Source: Dioscorea cayenensis subsp. rotundata (lineage: Eukaryota; Streptophyta; Magnoliopsida; Dioscoreales; Dioscoreaceae). Taken from it: a stretch of 64,000 bases of DNA. The notes beneath the pieces were generated by a model. That model was not told the origin of the DNA, did not search any database, and worked only from the letters and a program-made list of their open reading frames with translations. This document shows positions 22,244-33,770 of this stretch, piece by piece (positions within the stretch are counted from its first letter, which is position 1; each line of letters begins with the position of its first letter). A program made the translations under genes and the position numbers. The stretch is from the NCBI RefSeq assembly GCF_009730915.1, contig NC_052484.1, forward strand, positions 2,260,054-2,324,053. Reading direction: 5' to 3'.

Positions 22244-25243
22244 ATGCCATTCTTGATCATGGGTATAAAACTAGTGGTAAGCTTACTTCTATTCTTCTTC
22301 ATAATTGATGTTTGTTGTGGTGTTCTACAAAAACAACAAGAAGAAGAAGATAAAGTGGTATTTTGCAAAGAAGATGAGAGAAATGCTCTTCTTGATTTCA
22401 AGCAAGGAGTTGATGATCCTTCTGGGTTTCTATCTTCTTGGGTTGGCCAAGAATGTTGCACTTGGAGTGGAGTAAAATGTGGCAATCATGATCTTAATGG
22501 GCATGTTGTTCGGCTCGATCTTGTTTCCCGGCAATTAGGAGGCAAGATCAGCTCTTCTTTGCTTGCTTTGAAGCATTTGCAATACTTGGACCTTAGCATA
22601 AACAACTTCCAAATGAGTATTCCAAGTTTCTTTGCTTCATTTGATGCTATTCAATATCTCAATTTATCAAATGCCGGCTTCGCGGGACCGGTTCCTCATC
22701 AACTTGGCAATCTAACTAGCTTGCACTACCTTGATCTTTCAAACAACGCTAATTCACTCTACATTGTTGGAAGTCATTGGCTTTCAAATCTTTCTTCTCT
22801 TCGGTACTTGAATTTCCAAGCGGCAGATCTCTCCAAAGCGCCTAATCTTCTCAAATCATTGAATGAGCTTCAATGGATATCAGAACTACACTTGTCTTAT
22901 TGCAAGCTTCATATTCCGCTCTCTCTTCCTCATGTTAACTTCACATCCCTCCATTTCATCGATCTTTCAGGTAATGTTATTAATTCAACAGTACCTTTGT
23001 GGTTGTTCGAATTAAGAAATCTTGAATATCTATATCTCGGAGGAAATAGCATCACAAATCTTATTCCTTCTGCCATTAGCAATTTGACTAATCTCAAAGT
23101 CCTTGATCTTTCGAATAACGGAGTTCTTTCTAGTGGAATTCCGACATCACTAGGCAATCTTTGCATGTTAACTTTGCTAGATCTTTCGGGGAATAATTTT
23201 ACCGATGAGTTGCATGAATTTGAAGGAGCATTTTCAGGATGTGTTAGTAAAAGTTTGGAAACATTGAACTGGAGAAGTAGCAATTTAGTCGGACAATTAC
23301 CGAATTGGTTAGGCAATCTCAAGTCTCTTAAAACACTTGATTTTTCGGAGAATTCATTGTATGGACCAATTCCACAACTTCAACTGCCATCATTGCAAGA
23401 GTTATATCTTTCTGATAATGCATTTAATGAAACTATTCCTCCTCTTGGGCAACTGTCTACAGAACTAGTTGATGTACAACTTCAAGGGAATAAATTGATG
23501 GGTGTTCTAACTGAAACTCATTTTGCTAATCTCACAAAGATTGAATATCTTGACATGACTTCAAATGCATTTGTATTAAGTTTTCAATCGAATTGGACTC
23601 CGCCGCTTCGACTACAAGAAGTTCGCATGAGTTACTGTCGTTCGGGACCGGCATTTCCTAATTGGCTTCAGAAGTTGACAAACTTGTCAAGCATTGAGAT
23701 GTCATATGCCGGGATTTCAGATTTCATGCCGGATTGGTTTTGGAATTTTAGTCAGAAACTTGAGAATGTAGTCTTATCACATAATGACATCAAAGGCAAA
23801 TTGCCAGCTTCATTAGAACATCTCAATCTACGCTATATCGATTTAAGTCACAACCATTTTGTCGGGCCACTGCCGTATTTTTCGTCAACATTTCAAGAAT
23901 TGAGGTTAATGAACAACTCATTTTCAGGATTTATTCCAAATGATTTGATGGAAGCAATCTCAAGTATCTCATATTTCTCTGTTTCCACAAACAATTTAAG
24001 CGGCGAAATTCCTCAATCAGTATGTAAATTGAAGCAATTGATAACACTTGATCTCTCCAAAAATCAGATTATGGGAAGCATTCCAGATTGTTGGGATCAA
24101 TCACAAGATTCACAAATGCAGGTCATGGATGGCTCTTACAATTGGAATCAATCACAAGATTTACAACTGCAAGTCATGGATTTATCTTACAACAATCTCA
24201 GTGGTGGCATTCCTACTTCTATTTGCTCATTGCAGTTTTTGCAAGCAATACATTTGAATAATAATAATTTGTCTGGTGAGCTCCCGTCGTCATTGAAAAA
24301 TTGTACAGGTATGGCAACACTTGATCTTGGTTACAATAAGTTCAACGGAAACATATCAAATTTGATCAGTGATAGATATTGGAGTCTTGGCATTGTTCGC
24401 CTCCGATCCAATTTGTTTACCGGCATCATTCCTCCAGAGCTAGGCAACATCATGTCTCTTCGAGTAATAGATCTTGCACATAATGAATTTTCAGGAGTTA
24501 TTCCGCTTTCTTTCGGCAATCTCAGTGCCATGATGGTTTCTCCAGCATTTTATCAACAAACATATCTCGGTTATGTGGACAATGTCGAAGTAGACATGAA
24601 AGGCCAAGTTCGAAGGTACGATAGCACAGCTAGTCTTCTCATTGCTATTGATCTTTCTGATAATCAATTATCAGGAGAGATACCGGAAGAGTTAACAAAT
24701 TTGATTGGATTGCAAAGCTTGCATTTATCTAAGAACCATTTCACAGGAAAAATCCCCGAAAATATTAGTCAGCTGCAATGGTTAGAATCTCTTGACTTAT
24801 CGATGAATAATCTATCCGGTGTGATTCCACAAAGTATGACTTTGTTGACATCATTAAGTGATTTGAACCTTTCTTATAATCACTTGTCCGGAGAAATTCC
24901 ATCAAAAGGTCAATTCCAAACACTTCTTGATTCATCTATCTATTACGGCAATTATCGTCTTTGTGGCTTTCCATTAGATGTTAGCTGTCAGAACAACAAC
25001 AAAACTCAAACTCCAACATTGCAAACTGAGGAAGAAGATGGTTCTGAGGATAATGATATAACATGGTTTTACTTGAGCATGGGATTAGGGTTTCTTTCAG
25101 GGATTTGGTGCTTTTGTGGTGTGCTGATTGTGAAGAAGAATTGGTGCTACTCATATTTTTCATTTCTAGACAAATTGTATGACAAGATGTATGTGTTTTT
25201 GGTGTTGAAGTTGAGAAAAATGAAAAGAAGCAATCACTTGTAA
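22244..25243 (+). CDS. LRR receptor-like protein (EIX2/Cf type), RLP2, intronless, 999 aa
   Basis: One uninterrupted frame of 999 residues. It has a signal peptide (1 to about 26), an LRRNT cap (Cys41 to Cys79, with [12 protein letters not shown]), about thirty LRRs, a non-LRR island at about 763-802, further LRRs, an acidic [10 protein letters not shown] stretch, one membrane span (about 941-963, GLGFLSG motif) and a Lys/Arg-rich tail ending RKMKRSNHL. It has no kinase domain. As a family member it should sit in the plasma membrane and signal through adaptor LRR kinases in defence (inference). Residues 617-650 hold two copies of a 17-residue segment within the LRR array. The gene is a paralogue of RLP1 at 3818-6851, transcribed away from it. 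It has no intron where RLP1 has one, although CAG|GTAATG at 22968-22976 looks like a donor. A start at residue 6 is also possible. Confidence 0.95.
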   Translation: MPFLIMGIKLVVSLLLFFFIIDVCCGVLQKQQEEEDKVVFCKEDERNALLDFKQGVDDPSGFLSSWVGQECCTWSGVKCGNHDLNGHVVRLDLVSRQLGGKISSSLLALKHLQYLDLSINNFQMSIPSFFASFDAIQYLNLSNAGFAGPVPHQLGNLTSLHYLDLSNNANSLYIVGSHWLSNLSSLRYLNFQAADLSKAPNLLKSLNELQWISELHLSYCKLHIPLSLPHVNFTSLHFIDLSGNVINSTVPLWLFELRNLEYLYLGGNSITNLIPSAISNLTNLKVLDLSNNGVLSSGIPTSLGNLCMLTLLDLSGNNFTDELHEFEGAFSGCVSKSLETLNWRSSNLVGQLPNWLGNLKSLKTLDFSENSLYGPIPQLQLPSLQELYLSDNAFNETIPPLGQLSTELVDVQLQGNKLMGVLTETHFANLTKIEYLDMTSNAFVLSFQSNWTPPLRLQEVRMSYCRSGPAFPNWLQKLTNLSSIEMSYAGISDFMPDWFWNFSQKLENVVLSHNDIKGKLPASLEHLNLRYIDLSHNHFVGPLPYFSSTFQELRLMNNSFSGFIPNDLMEAISSISYFSVSTNNLSGEIPQSVCKLKQLITLDLSKNQIMGSIPDCWDQSQDSQMQVMDGSYNWNQSQDLQLQVMDLSYNNLSGGIPTSICSLQFLQAIHLNNNNLSGELPSSLKNCTGMATLDLGYNKFNGNISNLISDRYWSLGIVRLRSNLFTGIIPPELGNIMSLRVIDLAHNEFSGVIPLSFGNLSAMMVSPAFYQQTYLGYVDNVEVDMKGQVRRYDSTASLLIAIDLSDNQLSGEIPEELTNLIGLQSLHLSKNHFTGKIPENISQLQWLESLDLSMNNLSGVIPQSMTLLTSLSDLNLSYNHLSGEIPSKGQFQTLLDSSIYYGNYRLCGFPLDVSCQNNNKTQTPTLQTEEEDGSEDNDITWFYLSMGLGFLSGIWCFCGVLIVKKNWCYSYFSFLDKLYDKMYVFLVLKLRKMKRSNHL
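24092..24193 (+). repeat. 51-base in-frame tandem duplication in RLP2
   Basis: Units 24092-24142 and 24143-24193 both encode a W(D/N)QSQDxQxQVMDxSYN segment of 17 residues. RLP1 has one such segment (CWNQS...VDLSYN). The duplication stretches one LRR by 17 residues. Confidence 0.85.
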
Positions 25244-25678
25244 GCTTTCACACATTTGTATGATCATTATTTTTCTTTAGTTATAAAGTTCTGTTGTATT
25301 CAATGTAAAATTCTTGTGGTGAAATTTTGTAACTCAAATTTAACTATTTTTTTTATTTTTTTTTATAGCCAAATTATCCTAAAAAAAAAGCAATATAAAA
25401 ATTTAAATTCAAATCATACCAACAAATTTTGTGCATTTTTCTCAATTAATAAAAGAATTAGATTTGCTTGAGCTTCTGCTAATAATACCAAATACAAGAA
25501 GCAAAGGAAAACCTTCTGCAAATCTTGCCTGTGTTCAAGTTTTGATCAAAAACTGGGGAAAAAAATACAACATGAAGTTGATGCCATTTTCACCAACATA
25601 GCTTTGGAGAATTCCGGACATTACAAGAATAATAATACACAAAAATTGGTATCATATGCTTTAGAGTTTCCTCGAGCA
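25244..25678. other. Spacer between RLP2 and the zinc-knuckle gene
   Basis: The two genes converge here. The region should hold both 3' UTRs; AATAAA occurs at 25447. Nothing else is recognised. Confidence 0.5.
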
Positions 25679-28600
25679 TCAACCGAAGAAGTTCACTACT
25701 CTAGGGCCTCGGTTTTTCTTTTGTTTTACAAGAATTTTCTCTTCAAGAACATGCTCAGAAGAAGGCAATTCTGATTGTGACTGCTGAATGGTTTTCTTCC
25801 CATGTTTTGTATCTTCTACCATGAAATCATCTTCAAGATCATCTCCACTTTGAAAAATTGTATGCTGTGTTCCCCGGTCTCCATCACGATCACCAACTGC
25901 AGAGGAAAGACATGAAAAAAATACACGTATAATAATTAACATCATTACTTCAACAACTTGTCATTTACTTACAAAGGTACTTACAGGTATCACTTTACAC
26001 TAAATGAAAATCCTTTGATATATATATATATATATATATTAATCTTCAAGTTTATTCTTCTTACTATAATCAAAATTATCTGTGTTATAATGGCATCTCA
26101 GCAGCAATGTATCGATAATAGTTTAGCATCCTACTTTTCCGCTGTCTTAATGGTAGGATAGAGGTAAGTGAGGACAAAACTTTATCATAATTAGTGTGTT
26201 ATTTCTCCTTCTCTAAACAACAAACTAAGTTTATTGAATGATGTGTAAGAAGATTGTTCTCAGACCAATAGACCAGTTCATGGTACACAAGTTCACCACA
26301 GGATTCTACATGATATAAGCAGCATGTTGAGAGAATGGAGAGAGTGGCCACTAATAAAGCATTTAGGTTGAGTTGATCAATACTAGAATGCTGTCAAATA
26401 GCTAAGCTTTGAACTTGTTTCCAAGCATAAGATTGAATTGAGACTAGGTTGATCAATATGCATTTGATTCTTCTCTTCTTTCTAATAGGGATTTTTAGGC
26501 CTGGACATGTTTAAGGTCAATGTGCTCCAAAGCATCTTGAGGCTAATATTCGAATCGAACATGGATATGGTTTTCCAAATAAAAATCAGCAAGATTTACT
26601 TCTATATATAAATAGGCCTGTCTTTCTACTTCAAATTACATAGTAAATACATAAATGATGTGGATAATTGGAACCGTCAGCTTACTTGAAATTTTCAGTC
26701 CTGTGGAAGATAAATAAGTTTTGTTGCCTTTGTTTGGACAATTTTTGGCCAAATGGTCTATTCCACCGCATACTTTACATGATCCACCCTGAAATTGTAT
26801 AAACCAGGTGTTAGAGATGTAAACTTCCAAGAATGTAAATAACAATTGGATATGCATATAATGTGTTGAACTGACTTGTGATTCTATAACAGTTTTATAA
26901 TGTGAAATTGTGTTACCACATATTATTGTCAGATACACCAACACATGTATAGGATTATATACAAAGAAATGATTTCAGTTTTATCTTTACCCGCTAAATC
27001 AAAGTCACCAAAAAAATGAAAGCATGTTCAAGTACCTTTGGATATATACCGTGAGTGTTTTTTGGACAGTTCCTGCTTAAGTGTCCACGTTCCTTGCAGA
27101 TAAAGCAATCGGCATACTTTGTTTCCCCTGCATTTACAGAGAAGATCACTAAATGAAGGACTTTCCTTCACTCATGACAAATAATCAAATTTATTATTAA
27201 ACAAGATCAAGTTTACTAAAAACAAAGGCTGATGAAAAGATGAGAAAATCAGTATGAAAGAGATCTAGATGCTCAAATCTTAGGTTGATGTTTCAGTTAT
27301 AGCAACTTCTAGAATAGAACTAAAGAGAGGGTATCAGCATGAAATAAGCAACCTGACGTAGGAAAATGACAAACCAAATTTAGCACATAGAATTAGAATA
27401 TAGGCACACAACACTACAAAAATCATGTTCTGAAATAAAGTTCAGATATGTAGCAATGAAAATTTAATATCCTTGTTTGTATGTTGTGCATGCCGACAAG
27501 AAAATTTGGAACCAAGTTTGAACACATTTGTCTAGACTTGAGAATTTCAATTAGCATCCATCTTTATCTCATCTCAAGCAACGGACAGAACACTTCCATA
27601 TCAATTGAAACATGTGATTTCAGTTTAGAAATTACAATACATTAAACAAAGAGTAAATTGCAATTCCAAAGCACTACATAAAAAATAACAAAAAAACAAT
27701 AATAAGAGTACCGTCTTGACGAGGTAAGGGGCACTTATGAAGAGAATGGCCAACTTCGCCACAATTATAGCATATCTTGTTATGATTGGTGTCCTTCTCA
27801 GGGCATTGCTTAAGACTGTGACCACGTTGCCGACAGAACAAACATATCTGAACATAGCACACAGCATATCAGATTATTATTTTTAGTGCAAAAGAAATTG
27901 AAAATCAAATAAAACTGAAGCTAGGCAAGCAATAGGCCACTGCTGCAAACACCAGCTAAGCACAATCAAGCCATAGAAACTTGGTTTAACAACATAGAAA
28001 TTTGCTGAAACACAGTCATAACAGTCATATAGAAAATGGCAGCCTTCGATTTTCATCAACTTTAATGCTGAAATTAATTTTCTCCACTATAATAACAGGG
28101 TTTCCCAAAGTAAAAAAAAAAAAAGAAGCTTGAAGAGGGGCCACTCTCATGTTGGATTTTTTCAGTGATAAAAAAGAATTATCACTTATAATGCAAGGAA
28201 ATAATTTAAACAAAATGAAGAACAAACATTAGAATTTTCCTACATAACTACTCCTGCTGAAATTTAGGAAAGATAACACAATGTAGTTTTAATCACGAAG
28301 ATCACCAAAAACCATGAATAAAAACCTGAACAAACATCTAATTCATAGCCTAATTTGAACAATCACACAATTCCATACAATATCAACTTCTAAATCACAA
28401 TGAAAACTTCAAACCTAGCTCACATCAAAGCAAAAAATAGAAAAACAAAGAAAAATTTTAACTTTATCACCACACATTAGCCTTTTTTGCGTATCCACCT
28501 AAACTCATCTACTCAACAAACAAAAGAAAACAAATTGCCTTCAAGTTCATCTTTCTCACATACAATTCCTTCAATTCAATCTACGAAAGAGAGGGTAATG

Positions 28601-28882
28601 GACCTTGTTCTTATCCCAGCTGGCTTTCTCAGGGCAAAGCTTAGCGATATGATCGGAAGACTTGCAGATGAAGCAGTTCTCGCCGGGCCTCATGCCGGGA
28701 ACTCTAAAAGGGTGTTTTCCTGAATTCTTCTTCGTTTTCAGGACTTTGCCCTTAATATTACGCTTCTTCTTCTTCTTCCTGGAAGTGGAATCGCCATGAT
28801 TGGAGAGCTCGGGCTTCGGGAAGAGCTCAGGATTGGCCTCCTTGAAGCGCTTCCTCGCGAGCTTCTGCCTCTTGCTCACCAT
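25679..28882 (-). CDS. CCHC zinc-knuckle protein, ZCCHC9-like, five exons, 275 aa
   Basis: Exons on the minus strand are 28882-28604, 27847-27712, 27127-27036, 26788-26686 and 25896-25679. They sum to 828 nt and keep one frame through phases 0, 1, 0 and 1. The protein starts MVSKRQKLARKRFKEANPEL, has a Lys-rich KKKKKRNIKGK nuclear signal (36-46) and five CX2CX4HX4C knuckles at about 70-83, 95-108, 119-132, 146-159 and 173-186. An acidic/polar tail ends NRGPRVVNFFG. Layout and words such as HIAKLCPEK, RGHSLKQCP and HGIYPKGGSCKVCGG fit ZCCHC9-type proteins, which are nuclear RNA-binding factors. The exact role in plants is not set here. The donor of exon 1 (AAG|GTCCAT) is weak; the others are ordinary. 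A GTG lies directly before the ATG and was not used as the start. Confidence 0.9.
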
Positions 28883-29559
28883 CACTGCGATCTCAGAGCG
28901 TTTGAGGGTTTTGAGGTTCAGTGCGGCGGGGGATTTCCAATTTATAGCGTCTGAATTTCAGGGACTGATTTGTAAATACAAAAAATTAACGGGTTTTTCT
29001 AAAATAAAACTATGTCAGGGAGTTAATAGTAAAAACCCGGAAAAAATAGATTGATTAATGCATATTAAATAATGCAAAAAAAAATATTTTAAAATGTGAG
29101 GATAAAAAAATAGAGAACATCATATTTATTGATTTAATAAATTCTATATTTTTTTAAATTTTTAACACAGAATAAATAGATAGTTTCAACAAAATAAATT
29201 CAAATAAGTAGAAATAATCATTTCACTCATCCGTTAATTAAACAAATATCTTCCATGTTTTCCCTGATATTTTTTATAATTATATAAAACTCCTTGTAAA
29301 TTACTATTATCTTTTTAACTATTTAATCCTTTATCTCAAACAAAAATAATTAATTTCAACCCTCTTCTGTACTTCAAAAATAATTTTCATCTAACGTAAA
29401 ACTTTGGTAATTCAAGCACTTGATTTTGAGTTTAAATCTTTGAAAAAGTTTTATATTTTTAGCTCTTGAAAAAACATATGTGTATTATATATGTATATAT
29501 ATATATATATATAATAAGAAGAAGAAGAAGAAGAAGAAAGAAATCTTAATTTCAAATAA
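28883..29559. other. Promoter side of the zinc-knuckle gene and spacer
   Basis: This should hold the leader and promoter of the minus-strand gene at 28882 and the 3' end of the PPR gene. It is AT-rich with a (TA)n run near 29495-29512 and an (AGA)n run at about 29516-29540. No further gene is seen. Confidence 0.5.
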
Positions 29560-31560
29560 TCAAACAGAGCTACATCCTGGTGCTTTCCTCAACCCTCTGC
29601 TGTTCAGCAAACTCCTCACTGACTCTGCATCTTCCCACCTTCCAACTGCTGCATAAACATTCCCTAACAAAACATAATTCCCAGTGTTTTCAGGCTCTAT
29701 CTCAAACAAATGTTTAGCTGCCAACTCTCCTAATTCCACATTCTCATGTACAACACATGCACCAAGTAATGCTCCCCAAACTGCTTGATTTGGTTCATAT
29801 GGCATCCTCTTTATCAGCCCATAAGCTTCCTCCAACTTTCCGGCTCTACCGATAAGATCAACGACACAAGCATAATGATCAAGACTTGGTTTTACTTGAT
29901 GTGCTTGTAGCATCTGCTGAAATATATGCACTCCTTCATCCACTAATCCTGCATGACTGCATGAATACAACACTGAAGTGAATGTGACTTTATTTGGTTC
30001 AATTCCGGCCTCTATCATCCTTTCTAAAAGGCTAATTGCCATCTTCGCGTGCCCGTGTTTGCCGTATCCTGAGATAATCGCACTCCAAGCCACATAATCC
30101 TTTGTATTTAGCCCTTCAAAGAGTTCTTTCGCAGCGTCTAGGCACCCAGTTTTTGCATAGGCATCAACTAGGCCTGTTGTTGTTTCTGTGCTCCGGAGGA
30201 AGCCGGTTTTTGTCAGAAAACAGTGTAAGTTCAGTGCTTGATTCATGTCTGCTGAGTCAGAATAAGCCGGAAGGACACTTGCAATCGTTGCTTGGTCCGG
30301 TTGCACACTTTCTGCCAGCATTAACTTGAAGTGCTTTATCGCTGTAATTGCATGCTTATTGTGAGCAAACCCTGATACAACAGCATTCCATGTCGCTGTT
30401 CTTCTTGAACATGTTTCAAACACTCGCGCACTGAAATTCATGTTGCCGCAATTAGCATACATGTCAATCAATGCAGTCTCCACTACGATATCATCCTTAA
30501 GCCTTAATCGAATACACAAACCGTGCAAGCATTTGCCGTAATTTATGAACAGCGCACTTGAACAAGCTGAAAGTAGTGAGGCCATTGTCACTAAATTCGG
30601 TTTGATCCCCGAAAACTGCATCCTAACACCGAAATGTAGAGCTTCTGATACACATCCATTCAAAACACAACCTCCAATCATTGCGGTCCAAGAGACAACA
30701 TCCTTCCTCCAATTTCCATCATCAAAGAGCCTCCTTGCCTCACCTAAGTTCCCGCATTTCGCATACATATCGATAAGAGAATTCCTCACGGGAGCATACT
30801 CTCCAAATCCTCTTTCATCTACCAAAACATGCACTCTCCGGCCCGTCTCTAAATCCTTAACAACGGCGCAAGCCGGTAGAACAGACACCACAGTGGCCTC
30901 ATCAACCTTGACACCATCACCAACCATTCGATCGAAAACCATCAAAGCCTCAGCAGCGCATCCATTCTGAAACAACCCCGCAATCATTGTATTCCATGAA
31001 ACAACACTCCGGTTATTCATTCCCTCAAAAACAACCGAACCGACCTCCTTCTCGCCGCAATTCATATACATTGCAATCAAACAGTTTTGAACAACCTCAT
31101 TGGACAAAAACCCGGAAACAAAAGCCTTGCAGTGAACTTGAAGCCCCATTTTAAAGAGCGGGACATCGCCGCAGGCCTTGAACACGAAAGGGAAGGTGAA
31201 GTTATCCGGCCGAAAACCCGAAGAGATCATTTGAGAGAACAAATGAATGGCAATGAGGTGGTGCTGGGATTGGACGTGGGCGCGGATGAGGGTGTTGTAG
31301 AGAAAGGTGGTTCTTTGAGGAATTTGAGCGAATAGGTTGTGGGCATGGGAAAGATGGCCGGAGAGGGAGTAGGAGGAGGTGAGTTTGGAGAGGAGGTGGG
31401 TGGCGGAGGGGGAGAGGAGGAGGCCGGAGGTGAGGAGGAGGGCGTGGAGTTGGGTGGTGGGATGGAGAGATCCAGGTTGAAGAAGGGAAAGACATTGGGA
31501 TGGCGAAAAAGGGATGTGGAAATCCACTTTTTTTGAAATAAGGCGGGAAGGATTTCTCAT
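29560..31560 (-). CDS. PLS-class pentatricopeptide repeat protein, E type, 666 aa, intronless
   Basis: One open frame of 666 residues. After an N-terminal part rich in Ser, Leu and basic residues (a likely organelle transit peptide), PPR motifs of about 35 residues run from about residue 80 to 560, with typical VVSWNTMIAG, NSLIDMYAKCG and ATVVSVLPAC words that mark the alternating P, L and S repeats. The end (PNQAVWGALLGAC, PENTGNYVLLGNVYA, GLRKAPGCSSV) is the E domain. There is no DYW deaminase domain, and the protein stops right after the E motif. Such proteins bind organelle RNA sequence-specifically and often guide C-to-U editing, recruiting a deaminase in trans (family knowledge). The best-remembered likeness is Arabidopsis At5g39350, which was not checked. 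Target and organelle cannot be read from the sequence. No lesion is seen. Confidence 0.95.
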   Translation of the reverse strand: MRNPSRLISKKVDFHIPFSPSQCLSLLQPGSLHPTTQLHALLLTSGLLLSPSATHLLSKLTSSYSLSGHLSHAHNLFAQIPQRTTFLYNTLIRAHVQSQHHLIAIHLFSQMISSGFRPDNFTFPFVFKACGDVPLFKMGLQVHCKAFVSGFLSNEVVQNCLIAMYMNCGEKEVGSVVFEGMNNRSVVSWNTMIAGLFQNGCAAEALMVFDRMVGDGVKVDEATVVSVLPACAVVKDLETGRRVHVLVDERGFGEYAPVRNSLIDMYAKCGNLGEARRLFDDGNWRKDVVSWTAMIGGCVLNGCVSEALHFGVRMQFSGIKPNLVTMASLLSACSSALFINYGKCLHGLCIRLRLKDDIVVETALIDMYANCGNMNFSARVFETCSRRTATWNAVVSGFAHNKHAITAIKHFKLMLAESVQPDQATIASVLPAYSDSADMNQALNLHCFLTKTGFLRSTETTTGLVDAYAKTGCLDAAKELFEGLNTKDYVAWSAIISGYGKHGHAKMAISLLERMIEAGIEPNKVTFTSVLYSCSHAGLVDEGVHIFQQMLQAHQVKPSLDHYACVVDLIGRAGKLEEAYGLIKRMPYEPNQAVWGALLGACVVHENVELGELAAKHLFEIEPENTGNYVLLGNVYAAVGRWEDAESVRSLLNSRGLRKAPGCSSV

Positions 31561-32700
31561 TGACTAATTCATTCAGTTCAAGAAGTTGGCATAGAGTGTG
31601 TTGTCACTAAGTATAAACTTTTGATAATAATAATAATAATAATAATAAATATATTGACAAATGTGGATAAACCATGGATGAGCGATGGGCCGATGGCCAC
31701 ACGTGGATATAAAGGCCAACTTTAAATTGTTATATTATTCCAAAGTTTAAAACTCATATCGCTTCATTAACTCATTAAACTCGACATTAATTATTTTTTA
31801 GTTATACTGTAAAATAAAATTCACAATCATTTTATTCATTTTTTTTACTTTTTATATATATTTTTTATTAAAATATAGGTCAAAATATCAAAATGATATT
31901 TTATTTTGAGTTTTCTTTTAATTCCTCTAATATAAAATCCACTATTTTTGGTACTCATATTTGTACATTTCTATTATTTTGGTTTATCTAATTGATGGAT
32001 TTGCCTTTTTGTTCATTTCTAACAGATGAACTAAAGGGATAAAAAAAATGAAAATATGTAAATATAAGAATCGAAAAGGACGGATTTTATAGTTAAAGAA
32101 CAAAAATGTACAAATACAAGAACAAAAATTATATATTTTATATTATATGGACTAAAAGGACGCAAAATAAAAAGACCATTGTGAGATTTATACCTAAAAT
32201 ATAATTATTTAATAAAATTTTAGATATTATTAATTAAAATAATTAAATAATATATTTAAAATATAAATTATTACATTATTTTTAAAAAAATTAATTTTTG
32301 ATAATTATATGGGCTTTTTTTCATTATAACTATTTTTTTATTGTCAAAATAACCCTACCCAAAATATATTCATCAAACTAACAATGAAACCATCACATCA
32401 ACCCTCATCTCATCACCCATATGTTTTTAAAATATAAAATATTAGGTTTTTTTTTTTCAAAAACACCCTTTATTTAAAAAAAAACAAATAAAAAATATTT
32501 TTATTTTTAAACCATTTTTTAAGTTATTATTATTAAATATTTATTATTATTTTTATAAAAAACCAAAAATATAAAATAATTTTTTTAACGGGATTTATTT
32601 TAAAAGATATCCCCAGAGTTAGTTTTAATAAAAAAATTAAAAATTGTGGGTTTTTAAGTAAATATCCCCAAATCGGATTCGGGTTATAAACTCTAAGGAC
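31561..32700. other. AT-rich intergenic region
   Basis: Holds the promoter of the PPR gene on the minus strand and long A/T-rich tracts. An (ATA)n run lies at 31625-31650. No gene is recognised. Confidence 0.5.
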
Positions 32701-32757
32701 CCGACCCGTTTATTCTCTTTAGTTTTCCCTGTCATCCTCTTCTTCTCTTTCGCGCGT

Positions 32758-32799
<42 letters not shown>

Positions 32800-32961
32800 T
32801 CTTCTCCATTGCTACGGATTAGGGTTTCCATTCAGCTTCTTAGGGTTTGAGATCTCCTTCTCGGGATTCTCCTCTTCGAGCATGGCTCACTGATTAGGTT
32901 TTTGATCCACTTTTCCATCAATCCCGGATACAGTCTGTCCAGATCTCCACCGGCGATCAAG
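32700..32961 (+). other. 5'-UTR-like first exon without an obvious coding partner
   Basis: A pyrimidine-rich stretch with a (CT)n run (about 32759-32797), two TTAGGGTTT/TAGGGTTT telo-box-like motifs (32819 and 32840) and TTCTC words is followed by AAG|GTAAAA (donor at 32962). This is how many plant genes with a leader intron begin. The only ATG in it (32883) soon meets a stop. No convincing downstream coding exon was found; the LTR element at 33771 may have cut the gene. Confidence 0.5.
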
Positions 32962-33158
32962 GTAAAACGCACCATCAATTCGTAATCATCTGTTTTATTT
33001 CTTGAAATTTTATACTTGTATTTGTTTCCAATTGATTCTTGATTATCATCACTGCTTCATGGCATGCTGTGATCTTTTGGTGGAATCCCAATTGAGCAAT
33101 TGTGCTTTGATAGATATTTGAGGACATTATTGATTAGCAGAGATAGATCTCATTTGCA

Positions 33159-33770
33159 TTGTTTTAGTTTTACTTGAGAACTAGTTGTTCTATGGATTCT
33201 TTTTAGAGTTTGCATGTCTTCAGTTCTGGTTCCTAAATTCAAGAAACCATTTTTTTGCCCTGGAACACTCATTGAAATGATTTTAAAGTGTTATGTAGTG
33301 ATTACCATGTAATGTTTTTACTTTTTAGATGAGGAGTGGTTATGTTAAAATAGTTCTTAAGTTGCTAAAATTGTTTTAGTTTTACTTGAGAAATGGTTGT
33401 TCTATGGATTATTTTTAGAGTTTGCATGTCTTCAGTTCTGGTTCCTAAATTCAAGAAACCATCTATGCTCCTGGAAGGCTGGAACACTCATTGACATGAT
33501 TTTAAAGTTGTAATGTTTTTAGATGAGGAGTGGTTATGTTAAAATAGTTCTTAAGTTGCCAAAATTGTTTTAGTTTTACTTGAGAACTGGTTGTTCTATG
33601 GATTCTTTTTAGAGTTTGAATGTCTTCAGTTCTGGTTCCTAAATTCAAGAAACCATTGATTACCCTGGAACACTCATTGAATTGATTTTATAGTGTTATG
33701 TAGTGATTACTATGTAATGTTTTTAGATGAGGAGTGGTTATGTTAAAATAGTTCTTAAGTTGCCAAAACA
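33159..33770. repeat. Three tandem units of about 190-215 bases
   Basis: Each unit runs from TTGTTTTAGTTTTACTTGAG through GTCTTCAGTTCTGGTTCC to AATAGTTCTTAAGTTGC. The units start near 33160, 33370 and 33564 and differ by small indels. The block lies in the presumed leader intron that starts at 32962. Confidence 0.85.

Noticed and set aside
22930..23322. 130-codon open frame antisense to RLP2
   Set aside because: Shadow of the LRR array; LRR genes often give such antisense frames.
30545..30970. 141-codon open frame antisense to the PPR gene
   Set aside because: Shadow of a strong coding frame on the opposite strand; its composition follows the complement of PPR codons.
32637..32831. Minus-strand open frame with Arg-Glu repeats
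   Set aside because: It is the translation of the (CT)n microsatellite in the 5'-UTR-like exon.
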